NCBI GenBank assembly: GCA_036346375.1 | Contig: CM070518.1 | Coordinates: 434,001 to 498,000 of the forward strand | Length of the DNA stretch: 64,000 nt | Source: Guadua angustifolia | Lineage: Eukaryota > Streptophyta > Magnoliopsida > Poales > Poaceae | Direction: 5' to 3' | Program-made: the position numbers and the translations under genes | Notes under the pieces: generated by a model | What the model was told of the DNA's origin: nothing | The model's database searches: none | Seen by the model: the letters and a program-made list of their open reading frames with translations, nothing else | Shown: positions 1-11,077 of the stretch, piece after piece | Layout: each line of letters begins with the position of its first letter | Position numbering within the stretch: the stretch's first letter is position 1

Positions 1-870
1 CTGCAAGAGTACAATTGCTTCCAACAATAATTTACTCTCGCCGGTCTCGACGGACGAGGGATCAACGGAGTGATCACAAAGGAGGGCACATGAGGAGGAG
101 GCCGACCGGCCGTGGCGGTGGGGAGGAGCCCGTGGCGTGGAGGTCGGGCAAGCACGGTGGGGAAGGAGGGCAAGCGAGGAGGAGGCGGCGCCAATTGGCT
201 GCTGGTGGGGGAGTAGCCCGACGGCGTGGAGGTCGGGCGGCACGGTGGGGGAAGGGCATGAGGAGGAGGAGGTAGAGGCGGAGAGGACGGGAGGACGACG
301 CTGGTGGAGAGGATGGGGAGGTGGATGCGGCGGCGAGAGGCCGGGAGGAGGCGGCGCAGAGAGGATGGGAGGAGGAGACAGCTGTGGAGAGCACGGGAGG
401 CGGATGCGACGGCAGAGAGGCCGGGAGGAGGAGGGCGCGAGAGGACGGGAGGAGGAGGCGGCAAGTGAGAGGAAGGGGAGGAGGCACGTGCGCAACCCGA
501 CGACGATTGATTTGGTGTGTGTGCGGAGAGAGATCGATACAGCCGGATGAGGGATTAGGGTATAAGTTTTGGCGCTAATTTTTTTCACCCCTGCGCGTGT
601 GCCCTAATAATTACCGACGTATTTTTTTCGACTAACTCTAAGACAGGAAAACTTTATGCACTTTTGCCGACTGACTGTAGGATAGGAAAAATTAATTTTA
701 CCAATGCACGGTCTGTCGCTAATAATAAGTATTATTGCCGATCGACCAACCGACATCGCATGCATAATTCCGACTAGTCATCGCTGCAAACTTTTGCCGA
801 CTTCTTTTCATTGGCATTTACCCACTATTGCCGCCGATGTCCGACGCTAATTATGTGTTGTGGTATAGTG
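1..870. mobile_element. CACTA (En/Spm) transposon, one terminal part
   Basis: The block ends in TATAGTG, which on the other strand reads CACTATACCACAACACATAA, the usual start of a CACTA terminal repeat. The 270 bases before this end hold many short direct and inverted copies of a TTGCCGAC-type motif, typical of subterminal transposase-binding repeats. The three bases after the end (ATT, 871-873) would be one copy of the target duplication; the other lies outside the window. No transposase domain is recognisable in the visible part. The end abuts an old gypsy element, so this CACTA element probably inserted into it. Confidence 0.75.
74..490. repeat. Purine-rich low-complexity tract in the CACTA element
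   Basis: Dense GAGGAGG/GGCGGC repeats on the + strand give open frames on both strands whose translations are only Arg/Gly/Glu or Pro/Ser/Leu runs. They look like composition artefacts, not proteins. A comparable GC-rich tract lies beside the transposase remnant in the CACTA element further right, so this may be the leader region of a CACTA gene. That link is inference. Confidence 0.5.
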
Positions 871-1262
871 ATTAGAAGAACTGAAGCGCTGCAAGTAGAA
901 GGCAAGAAAGAAGATGAGTTGTGGCAGGTGACTATAAGTCTCGTCTATTTATAGCTCAGTGAGGGCAGTCGCATCAGAACCACAATCCATCTGGATTCGC
1001 GTTGATCGCAATCCACGAGGCGTCTGTCATACTTTCACATAAGTACGGAAATCAAAGAGACACTAATTTATGATGCACCGTGTGGAAGCCGAAGAGACGT
1101 GAAAACTGTAGCAATATTCAATCGTTGTGGTGGAATTAAGCATGATGGGCCTTACCAATATGCTCGAGGGCTTGTGTGCCTGAGTGTATGGTCGTGGGCT
1201 ACTATCTTTGATGCTTACGCTCTACTCTCTCCTCGATATGGTTATCAAGCAGAGAGTCGGCC

Positions 1263-1967
1263 GGGGGCTACATCATGCATTTTCGGTGCATATCCTCCAC
1301 CATCTATTCGATGCTTTCATTGAGTAGGAGGTCGGGGGCTACGTCGCTCGATCTTTCCTTTATGTGGCTCCACTCTCGTGTCGATACATCTATCGAATAA
1401 AGGGTTCGGAGTCGCAACAAGTATCTATGGTGTTGATGATTTGTTCTTTACTCGATCCAGCTATCGGGTAAAGAATCAGAGGCCACATCATGGCGTTGTG
1501 CTTATGTCACTCTACTCCCTACCCGATGACACATCATCGAGTAAGGAGTCGGGGGCTACAGGTAACTCGGTACCTTATTCTATTTTCTGGTCGATACCGT
1601 TATCGAGCGGAGCACTGTAGGCATGATTTCTTTATTCCTTTTACATGTGATTTTTTGCATGCATTTACTCGATCGCATACCTAGCATGTCAGTGAACAAA
1701 ACCAAAGGGCGGCCACACCTAAGTCCGATGACGAGTAATTCTATCCTGCGCGTACACAAGCACTAGATTATCATACATCTAAAGCTCAACAGTCAGTGGG
1801 AGATGAGGCCTTTAGTCGATTTTGCATGCGCTGCTCAGCAAATTCATGTTTGCTACTAAGTCTAAGTCATATGGTCGATGAAGACTTGCAAAAATCATGT
1901 GGTTTTACTTTAGCCTATATAGCGTTTATGTTATATGCAGCCTCTCCAAGTATACGCTCGGGGGCTA
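1263..1967 (+). repeat. Dispersed polypurine-tract-like GGGGGCTAC copies
   Basis: GGGGGCTAC occurs at 1263-1271, 1334-1342 and 1551-1559, and GGGGGCTAA at 1959-1967. Each sits in similar surroundings (CTCGAT/ATCGAG-rich sequence, often with GAGTAGGAGTC before it). The same motif stands directly before the LTR of this element at 14320-14328, where it acts as the polypurine tract. The region therefore looks like decayed tandem copies of the tract and its flank. Confidence 0.6.
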
Positions 1968-2537
1968 AGTCATCTAATGAATGTTTTTAGCCTTATGTGC
2001 AGATACAATTAGGCATGCGCTTGGCAATAGATCTCTTTTACGAAGGTCTATGAGTGCTAAGTTAGATTTGCATCTACTTGTGCTACTCTATTTCATTGAT
2101 AAGGAAATAGTAGGCAAAGCACAATGGACAAGCAAATGAATTTGCATTGTCGCATGAGACCATAGTAAAAACAAAGGTTCAATTCTGTACATCGTCATGA
2201 GCGGTCCTAAAGGTTCTGGCTGGCATCGTCATTATCGCTGGCAAGAGATAGCTTTCGCATCGGCTCTGAGTGTCGCTAGTTCGGCATCCTTCATCTTGAG
2301 CACTTGCTGATTAGAAGCCATGAGCCACTCAGTTTGTTAATGAGTTTGCTTACAAAAACCTACAGCTTCATGCAAGGTCTCTGTCGCCCACTATGGAAAG
2401 AAGTCTAAAGGCATAAAAAATGAAGTGAGAAGTGAAACAGAGCCCAGGTCAGAGTTATTCGTGGTCACATACCTGAATCTGGGGCTTCAAGATTGACCAA
2501 TATTTTGGAAGCGCTTGAGGAGTTGGAGGAGGTGGAG

Positions 2538-3810
2538 CTATTGTTGTGGCTGGAGTTGCCGGGGGAGGAGCTGCGGCGACAGCGGCCGTGCCAAGAGTTG
2601 ATGAGGCAGTGGCGACAATATAATCGACAGTGCCACTAGCTGCGCCTTTTCTGCAAGGGATTCTCTACTTGACATCTCCGAAAGAAAGGAGAAGAAATTG
2701 AGAAGAAGGAAAGGTAACTTACTTTGCCTGAACATTCTTCTTCTGCGCAAGTGATTTCGCCAAGGCTAGTCTAGTCCCAATGGTTGGTTTCTCAATCGGT
2801 GCAGCTGGTTGAAGAAATGTAGTTGATGGATCATCGGCCAACAGTGGAATCTGCAAATAAGTGGCTATAATGTGCAAGAGCCTACCGAAGGCAAATTCAG
2901 CCAACACTACTCGATAGTGGTGTTACCTGCTCGACCGCTCTAGTCAAGGAGATCCCGCCGAGGAGACGATGCGGGGGGTCACCGACTTACAAGATCGGCT
3001 CCCCAAGCGGCTCACTGGTCATTCAATATCTGTTGGATTACATCAGAAGGAATTTTATAATATCCAAGTGAGCGATTGAAGATCACCTAGTTGGATGGCC
3101 TTGACAATGAAGTCCAAGGCCGTTTGGCTGGTCGATGGTGCACTGGAGACACTAACCTCCTCGCTTGAGGGGACTTGACCATAGCTTGTTTCAGGGCTGC
3201 CTCACCCTTACTGGGGATGATAGTAGGTGCTGGGTCATCCAGAAGAGAGCCCGCATCGGTGGAGATAGGGTCCGACGCTCGATCATCATTTCGGGTCAGC
3301 TCGTCGTCCTTCAGGCCGATGACTCCCTCGATCGGTCCACTTTCATCGCCGAACTTCGCTTTCTGAGATGTTGGGTTAAAGTGGATGATAGATGCACGAA
3401 CGATGCATTACGAACCTCGACACATTAGTCACCTCTGGCTGAGGATTGGCGAGCGAATACGCCTCGACTCCGCAAGCGCTAGGTTCTGAGCCCTGAAATA
3501 TCCTGCTCAACCTAGAGGAGATGTCTGAGTTCAACAGATCTGGCAAAGATAAAGTCAGTTCATCACTCATTGACTAAAGCAAAAAAACAACAATATTACA
3601 AATGCTTACCTCCAGGATTGTCCCTGGTAGCATCACCGACCCTGGAGTAGCCCCAGGCCAGGTGATCCTGGAACTTCAGTGGACTTGTTCAGCGCATGAT
3701 GAAATCTCTGGCTACATGCCACCCAGTCAGCCTGATCTTCCTCAACTCCTCGATCTTCCAGATGTAATGGGCATTGTGGGTAGTCGAAGGAGGGACTTTT
3801 GTCCAGAGGT
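2538..3810 (-). pseudogene. 3' half of antisense gypsy-borne gene (PF04195 type)
   Basis: This is the continuation, beyond the Tekay insertion, of the antisense gene that starts at 13801. Reading leftward on the minus strand, the first part (3810 to about 3600) has LRKIRLTGWHVARDFIMR followed by a stop, resembling the segment after the PF04195 domain in rice 'putative gypsy type transposon' proteins. A second exon-like part (3570-3376) begins SMSDELTLSLPDLL. A third (2907-2719) ends in LALAKSLAQKKNVQAK just before a GTAAG-like donor. Stops and phase changes show it is broken. Such antisense genes are known passengers of gypsy elements in grasses; their function is unknown. Confidence 0.5.
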
Positions 3811-3815
3811 CGATC

Positions 3816-5917
3816 TATAATATCCCAAATGAACTTTAGGGGAGAGTGTATTATTCCAGGAGAACATTAGAGAAGGAAATCTATATTTTTTTTGGTGGGG
3901 TTTTCATTTGTGGGCCAACTTTGGCTCATGGGCTAGTCTTTTTGGCTCGAGGGGGACTCCTCCCAACCCTAGGGCGCCTCCCCCACTTACCCCAGCGCCT
4001 CCCCCACCTCTTGGTCGTCCCTCCCTTGTTCCCTTGAGTGCACATAGCAGCCACCCCTCCTCTACCTTTGCTCTCCAATTTTGATCTCTATTGCCAGCCC
4101 CGGTGGATTGAATTGCCAGAAGTGATGCAGATCGGGCGCGTTCTTCGTGTTGTCTTCGATACCGTGGTTGGGTAAGAGAAATCACCCTTTCTTTAGGGTA
4201 ATGTTTCTGGTAGAGGTTTATTTTGGGATTATTTAGATGGTTTTGTTCTTAGTTTGCACATCGAGAAGATGGGATTAGAGGTGGATTCAATTTTGGGACT
4301 GTTTCTGGATTCACGGGCATATCAGATCGCTATTTTGGAATACGAGTTAGAAACTTTTAGAGTCATTTCCTGGGGGTACGGCTATTGTAAAACTTGTAGA
4401 TAATCATCTCATCTTTCATTAAAGACTTAAATCACGAAGTTTCATTCATCCAATTGAAAGTTATGGTTGTTTTACCGAAGGTTGTCCAGACTCTGTCGTG
4501 AGTGACAGCACCTGTAGTATGTTGCAATTTAGGGCTAGTTAGAGGCCGAATCAAAATTTCTCAATACTTATAAAAAGATGGAAAATTTCTTGTAGATCAC
4601 TAAAATATCCTCGTTTGCTGGATTTAGAGTTGTAGAACTCAAGTTATGGTCGTTTGAAGTCTATTGTCCTGTTTGGCAGAGTTCTAGTTTTCAGGGTTTC
4701 GGAGTTGGACGTAGGATCGATGTCGTCTTACGCTTTATGCTTGCTTTCATGGTATGGTTTTGAGTGGTATGCATCTGATTTTAGGTGGTGTAAACCCAGG
4801 AGTGGCATCAACCTTCCGCCACACCGCTTCGTGAGGTTAAAGGCAAGTGCATTATGATGATTGTTGCTTGGTTGTGCATTGGTTGCTTATTGTTTTGCGA
4901 CCTAACCATCTTATAGAATTTATATGTCTTGTTACCATACTTTTTTACTCATGATTATGGTTAGGATATTGTGAATGGTAAGTTTATGGATGTGAGGATA
5001 TGATAATGTTTATGTATTTGAATATGGCTATGAGAATGTTGGAAAATAATGCAATCTGAGATTTGTTTATGTCATTTGCATATGTGCATTCATGATGGAA
5101 GAGGTGACCCATGTAGATGTGAGCCTCTGTGCTCACACGTAGTGAGCACGAAAGTCCTACCTCATAGTCCCATCCACAGTGATGGATTCGAGCGAGTCAG
5201 GAAGAGTAGGCCCCTCCACGGGATGGAAGGGAATGCGTGGGTGCACATCGACGGGTGTGTACTCAGCAATACCGACATTCTCTATGCGATGTGCATTTAT
5301 GAGCATACATGATGCATTGCATAAATGAAGAGATGTGATGGAAAAATTTTAAGTTGTTTGTTTCCATGTATGGTTTCAAGACGTGATCTATGATCCCTGA
5401 TTACATGTTTATGTTTCGTTGCCTTAGCGTAATGCACTTTGCTGAGTTTTAAACTCACGCTTGTTTGTTTAATGTTTTTTAGGTACCTTGAGATCGGCAT
5501 TTAGGAAAGGGCATTAGTATCTCCATTTCACCTAGTATCGCACAACTAGACATTTGCATAACTGAATCTTCTTTGTAATAGTTCTTTTTAATAAACCATG
5601 CCGTTGATTATGCCTCGTTGGTTATTATTGGTTAAATATTTATCTCGTACACATTTATGTGTGGTTAAAATTTAATTTCCTATCATGAGAAGGTTTTAGA
5701 TACTTGGCTTACGTCGTTGTTGTGATCTTCCATAATTCCTTTGTGCTATTATTCTATTGTTGATGCTTAGAACTTTGTTCAAGAGGATACATGCTGCCGA
5801 AATTTTTGTTTGAAATGTTAGTGTTATTGCTGGAATTTATTCGTTTTATTGATTTTTAATTGATAGACTTCCTTTTTGTGGTGACATTCTTTGCACACTA
5901 GGTGCCGGGGTGTTACA
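3816..5917 (+). repeat. 5' LTR of the Tekay-type element
   Basis: It starts TATAATATCCC, where the partner LTR has TGTAATATCCC, so the canonical TG has decayed to TA. It ends GGTGTTACA. Homologous blocks run through its full length with the 3' LTR (11078-13185), with scattered substitutions and small indels. The divergence visible by eye shows that insertion was not recent. Confidence 0.93.
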
Positions 5918-5919
5918 GT

Positions 5920-5931
5920 TGGTATCAAAGT
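5920..5931 (+). other. Primer binding site (initiator Met-tRNA type)
   Basis: TGGTATCAAAGT lies two bases inside the 5' LTR and matches the plant initiator-Met-tRNA primer site TGGTATCAGAGC at ten of twelve positions. It primes minus-strand DNA synthesis in related active elements. Confidence 0.8.
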
Positions 5932-6240
5932 GGGCTTTAGGTCCGTGGTGCATGAACTTAGTGAAATACCATAGGGTCACCTAAAATTTTGATTTGGGAT
6001 AATCTAGAAACATGGTTTAGGTTCATACTTTAAAATTTTGCCATAGGACAATAACCATAAAACTGGAGATAGGTGGGTTAATTAATTTAAAATTTGACAC
6101 ACTTAGAGCACAATAGGTTGGGTAATGGTTCATCATTGCATTGCGTTTTAGTATGTGATTGAGATATTATTGTTGATCATTGAGTATGTATTATATGATG
6201 ATGATTGAGTTGATTGTATGACTGTGTCTATGTTGTAGCT

Positions 6241-7373
6241 ATGCCAAGGGGTAGAGGTCGTGGTCACTGTGGCTGGGGAGGCCATGGTCGAGGTGGAAGT
6301 CACTCATCCCAGGGGGTTGCTAAGTCGGTCGCTGAGGGAAGCGGCTCACTCAATGCTCATGAGCCAGTTTAGGAGGGTGTCCCGGCGGTGCAGTCTGGGG
6401 CTGGGGTTGAGGCCGCCAATGTGGCCCTATTGCAGGCGCTGCAGAGGGAGGTACAAGAACTGCGCCAATAGGCAACTCCTGCTGTTGTGCCTCCACCTGC
6501 AGTGGCCCCCGCTATTGCCCCTGTAGTGCCAGAGGCTAGGATGAGCCTCTGAGAATGGATGTCCCTCCGTTTGGACACTTTTGATGGGGTGGGCATGCTG
6601 GTCTAGTCCACAGGCTGGCTGCGGTACATGGAGCGACAGTTCGAGGTCCTGGAGATGACTTCGGTCCAGAGAGCTCGCTTTGTGGCCTTTCAGCTGAAGG
6701 GCCAAGCAGATATCTGGTGAGAGGGGGTTCTTGCTACGAGGACCCCCGCTCTTGGACCGGTCACTTGGGAGGACTTTGTGGCTCACTTTCGGACCAAGTT
6801 CTACCCGGAGTCTTTTCTTGAGAGGATGGAGCGTACTTTGTCCACTCTCTCTCAAGGGAAGAGGTCGGTGGCGGAGTATGAGGTGGAGTTTAATAATGTT
6901 GTTCACTTTGTACCGGTTGTGGCAGCAGATGATAGAGGGAAGGCTCGGAGGTTCCGTAGGGGCCTCAATCAAGAGTTCAGAGTTGTCATGGGGGCAACTG
7001 TCCCTCGTGACTTCTACTTTGTGGTGGAGCATGCAAAGGGTTTGGAGCTCTCTAGGGATAAGCAAAACCCTGGTGGTTCAGGAGTTCCTGCAGCTTCTGG
7101 TGGTGGCCAGAAGAGGAGTTTTGGAGGAGGAGGTGGGTCTTTTCAGTGACCTACCTTCAAGAAGTTCAAAGGGGGACAGAGTTCCTCCTCGGGGGCTAAG
7201 GTGAAGCAACCTCAGTCATCTTTTCCACCTTCACCACATATGGTTGTCCGCCTTCTCCTAGGCAGGGCATGATCTGTTTCAAGTGCAGTGGTGGACACCG
7301 TGCTACGGAGTGTGCTTGGTTAGGGGAGTGACATCATTGTGGCCGACCTGGTCATATGGGGCGGGTTTGCCGG
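6241..7373 (+). pseudogene. gag: gag remnant of the Tekay-type element
   Basis: The reading frame opens at an ATG with a basic MPRGRGRG start. It covers a retrotransposon gag domain at about 6600-7060 (for example LSTLSQGKRSVAEYEVEF) and ends in a zinc knuckle at about 7268-7370. The first knuckle CFKCSGGHRATEC fits CX2CX4HX4C; a second one lacks its first Cys, which is replaced by a stop. Stops lie at 6370, 6469, 6550, 6604, 6718 and 7147. A frame change near 7237 separates the gag domain from the knuckle. In active relatives this protein forms the particle coat and binds RNA. Confidence 0.88.
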
Positions 7374-8054
7374 ATGAATCCCGGCAGCATCATTAAGTGG
7401 GAGCTAGTGCCACCTGCTCCAGCTGCAGCAGCTTCTTCCAGAGGGTCAGTTCAGATGTTGGCTACTGCACCTACCCTCCCTCAGCCTTCAGCTTGGGTGC
7501 CACTAGTGGGGTTCTGGTACCCGCAGCCGTCGGCTCCCCCTCAGCCTGCTAGACCACCTCCAGTTGTGATGCTACCCCAGCAGAGTGATGGGACTCTCGT
7601 TGCCTCGACACCACCAAGAGTTTACACCCTCCCGACTACTGAGTCAGCCAGGCGCCCAGATGTGGTATCAGGTATTTTACATGTGGATTCATTTGATGCA
7701 TTTGTTCTCTTTGATTCAGGAGCATCCTATCCCTTTGTGTCAAATGAGTTTGCTAGAAGAGCCAAACTGGGGATGCAAAGTATTGCAAAGTCTGTGATAG
7801 TTAGTTCTCTGAGGGGTCTTATTGCGAGTTCGTTGGTTTGCCCGGGGTGTACTATTACCATTGATGATGAGGATTTCTTTGCTCATCTAATGGTGATTCA
7901 GTTGGCCCCATTTGATGTCATCTTGGGCATGGACTATTTGCATCAATATCGTGCCAAGATTTGTCACATCGAAGACGCTTTCATGCGAGCTCCATCGGGA
8001 GTGGAGTTGGTTTTCAGTATGTGTGCCTTCCAGCTCTATCTTTGTGTTGGCTAA
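7374..8054 (+). pseudogene. pol: Aspartic protease segment of pol remnant
   Basis: A Pro-rich linker leads to a retropepsin-like domain with DSGAS at 7712-7726 and an ILGMDYLHQY segment near 7920-7945, the second conserved strand of gypsy proteases. In active elements the enzyme processes the Gag-Pol polyprotein. The frame differs from both the gag domain upstream and the reverse transcriptase downstream, and it closes at 8054, so the polyprotein is broken here. Confidence 0.85.
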
Positions 8055-8093
8055 TTTATTTCCTGGCCGTCGTATGCGGAGATCGGGTATACT

Positions 8094-9490
8094 CATGGCT
8101 ACTTTAGAGAAGCCAAGTATTTCAGCATCAATCGAGGAGATTCCTGTGGTGAAGGAATTTGTGAATGTTTTCCCTGATCAGTTGCCTAGCTTGCCTCCTA
8201 AGAGGAGTGTGGAATTCATAATTGATCTTATTCCATGCACTCGACCCATCTCCATGTCTCCGTATCGTTTGGCTTGTCCTTTCCAAGATGAACCGAAGAA
8301 CAAGTTGGATGACTTGTTAGCTAAAGGGTTTATCCGGTGCAGTGTGTCACCGTAGGGAGCACCTGTCTTCTTTGTATCCAAGAAGGATGGCAGTTGGCGT
8401 ATGAGCATTGACTATCGTGCTCTTAATTAGGTGACTATTAAAAACAAATATCCGTTACCTCGTATTGAAGATCTTTTTGACCAATTGAAGGGAGCAAAGG
8501 TGTTCTCTAAAATTGATCTTCAGTCTGGCTATAATCAGATTCATGTGAGGGAACAGGATATTGAAAAGACTGCCTTCTCTATTAGGTATGGGCATTATGA
8601 ATTTAATGTTATGTCTTTTGGACTAACCAATGCCCCTACTGTTTTTATGGAGATGATGAATAGTATGCTGCACAGATATCTTAATGATTTTGTGGTAGTG
8701 TTTATCGATGACATTCTGGTTTATTCTAAGTCAGAAGAAGAGCATGAATAGCATCTGAGGCTTGTGCTTGGTACTTTGAGGGAGAATCAGTTCTTTGCCA
8801 GGTTAAAGAAGTGTGAGTTTTGGATTTCAGAAGTGGGTTTTCTTGGCCATGTCATTAATCAAGAAGGCATTTCTGTTGAACCTAGTAAAATCTCAACAGT
8901 GGTGGACTGGGAGAGACCCTCTAGTGTCAAAGAAGTGCGCAGTTTCCTTGGGTTGGCTAGTTACTACTAACGTTTTGTATAAGATTTCTCCATCATTGCC
9001 AAGCCACTATCGCAGTTGACTCAGAAGGGTATGAAATTTCAGTGGACAGCTGAGTGTGAGCGCAGTTTCTGCACTTTAATGGAGAAGCTAGTGTCTGCTC
9101 CTATTCTTACGCTCCCTGGGCCAGGGAGACGCTTCACAGTTTATTCCAATGCTTCTCGAGTGGGTCTTGGTTGTGTGCTCATGCAAGAAGGTAAAGTGAT
9201 TGCTTATGCGTCGAGGCAGTTGAAAAAGCATGAGCAGACTTACCCTAAGCATGATCTTGAGCTAGCCACTGTGGTCTTCGCCCTGAAGATTTGGAGGCAT
9301 TATTTGTATGGTGAGTCATGTGATATCTTCACTGATCACAAGAGACTCAAGTACATCTTCACCCAGAAAGATTTGAATTTGAGGCAAAGAAGGTGGTTGA
9401 AGTTGATAAAGGACTATGACCTTACCATTCAGTATCATCCGGGCAAGGCGATTGTGGTGGCCGATGCTCTCAGTCGCAAGGCAATGCCTC
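8094..9490 (+). pseudogene. pol: Reverse transcriptase and RNase H remnant
   Basis: One reading frame, interrupted by stops at 8353, 8428, 8749, 8968 and 8980, covers the whole reverse transcriptase. The order is a palm segment with KIDLQSGYNQI, the catalytic box FIDDILVYSK (8701 onward, the YXDD equivalent, intact), a thumb with FLGHVINQEG, then RNase H with ASRQLKKHEQTYPKHDLE and FTDHKRLKYI, ending at DALSRK near 9480. The family copies element RNA into DNA in the cytoplasm. Active-site Asp pairs are still visible, so decay here is mainly through the stops. Confidence 0.92.
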
Positions 9491-9639
9491 TTGTCATTGA
9501 TTGTCTTGTTGCTGATTTTGAGCGGTTAGGAGTCTCATATAGTTTTGTGGGCACTGTGCAAGCTGAAACTCAGATGATTCTTGAGTCGATGATTCAGAGC
9601 GCAAAGCGTGAGGCAACAAAGATGACCGGTTTCTCCAGC

Positions 9640-10991
9640 AAGTGAGAAAACGACTTGAGAATAGTAAGACTAGAGATTTCAACATTGATGATGTGGGAGC
9701 TGTGCGGTTTCAGGGCCATCTTTGTGTACCGTAGAAGTCTCAAGTCAAGGAGGATATCTTGAAAGAGGCTCATTGAACCCCATACACCATTTATCCTGGG
9801 GAGACTAAGATGTATAGAGATTTGAAAAAGAGCTTCTGGTGGAAAAGGATGAGGGTTGACATCGCTCCGTATGTAGCATCTTGTGGGATTTGTCAGAAGG
9901 TTAAGGCTGAACATAAACGACCTGCTGGGTTGTTGCAGCCGCTGGAGGTTCCTGTTTGGCCTTGGAATGACATATCCATGGACTTTGTGGTTGGCCTACC
10001 TCGTACTCAACGAGGGAAAGATGCTATTTGGGTTGCGGTAAACTGTCTTAGCAAGTCTACTCACTTCATTCCTATCCGCACAATGAATTCAGCGAGCGAG
10101 TTGGCTCCTATCTATGTGCGGGAAATTGTGAGATTGCATGGTGTGCCCAAGACGATTATTTTTGATCGTGATGCAAAGTTTGTCTCCAAATTTTGGGAGA
10201 GTCTACAGAGTGCTTTGGGCACACAACTTCATCTTAGCACCGCTTTCCATCCTCAAACTGATGGTCAGTCCGAGCGTACCATTCAGACCCTGGAGGATAT
10301 GCTTAGAGCTTGTGTTCTGGCATGGAAGGGTAGCTGGGAAGATCACTTGCCTCTGGCAGAGTTTGCTTATAATAATAGCTATCATTCAAGCATTCGGGGT
10401 GCAGCTCACCCCTATGCTAGGATGCAGTAGGGGAAAAAGCAATTCTTGGTCCGGATTGGGTTCAGCAAACTGTTGATCGAGTGGCAGAGGTGAGGCAGAA
10501 CCTCCTTGCAGCACAAAGTAGATAGAAAAGATATACTGATGTGAGAAGGCGGGATTTGGAGTTTGAGGTGGGTGACAGCGTGCTCTTGCAGGTGTCCCCC
10601 ACCAAGGGTGTGGTTCATTTCGGCACTAAAGGGAAGCTTAACCTGAGGTATGTGGGGCCATTCCCTATCATTGCTCGAATTGGTAAATTGGCCTACCGTT
10701 TGGAGCTTCTTGAGTCAATGCAAGAGGTGCATAACGTGTTCCATGTGTCCATGTTGAGGAAATACTTGCATGATCTTGATTTGGCGGTTCTCTTGGAGCC
10801 TTTGGTGCTAGATCATAATCTCACCTTTGAGTCCCGGCTAATACCAAATTTGGGAGAATCTGAGCGAGTGTTGAAAAACAAAACCCTGAAGTTTGTCAAA
10901 GTCTTGTGGTCACACCAGACAGAGAAAGAAGTAACCTGGGAATTGGAATCTCGCATGCGTGAGAAGTATCCAGAATTGTTCTCCCTAGGTA
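9640..10991 (+). pseudogene. pol: Integrase plus chromodomain remnant
   Basis: The zinc-binding part ends in CGICQKVK near 9880-9900. The DDE core has MDFVVGLPR (first Asp), IFDRDAKFVSKFW (second Asp) and HPQTDGQSERTIQ (catalytic Glu), all preserved. A frame change between about 10430 and 10540 separates the core from the C-terminal part, which has VGPFPIIARIGKLAYRLEL, NVFHVSMLRKYL and a chromodomain-like VKVLWSHQTEKEVTWELES at about 10890-10960. That module guides integration to marked chromatin in chromoviruses and supports the Tekay assignment. A stop near 10428 and the frame changes make it non-functional. Confidence 0.9.
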
Positions 10992-11068
10992 TGTATTGTG
11001 TTGTTATTTTTTTATTGTTTGTGTTATTGAGTAGTGGCGTGTGGAGAATTCGAGGTCGAATTCTTTTT

Positions 11069-11077
11069 AGGGGGGAA
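11069..11077 (+). other. Polypurine tract of the Tekay-type element
   Basis: AGGGGGGAA stands immediately before the 3' LTR start TGTAATATCCC. This is the position and composition expected of the plus-strand primer. Confidence 0.85.

Larger units (their letters stand above)
874..3810 (+). mobile_element. Old Ty3/gypsy element, left internal part
   Basis: This stretch and 13191-14328 form one older retroelement, cut in two by the Tekay insertion. The evidence is a polypurine tract and LTR at 14320-14986, repeated GTCGGGGGCTAC motifs, and an antisense gene that runs through both parts. The left LTR is missing because a CACTA end lies at 870. No gag or pol domain is visible, so this is the 3' non-pol part of a Tat-like gypsy element or a non-autonomous relative. 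Both descriptions are inference from the antisense PF04195-type gene. Confidence 0.6.

Noticed and set aside
15..578. Several overlapping open frames on both strands
   Set aside because: Translations are low-complexity Arg/Gly or Pro/Ser runs from a purine-rich repeat; no domain or gene structure.
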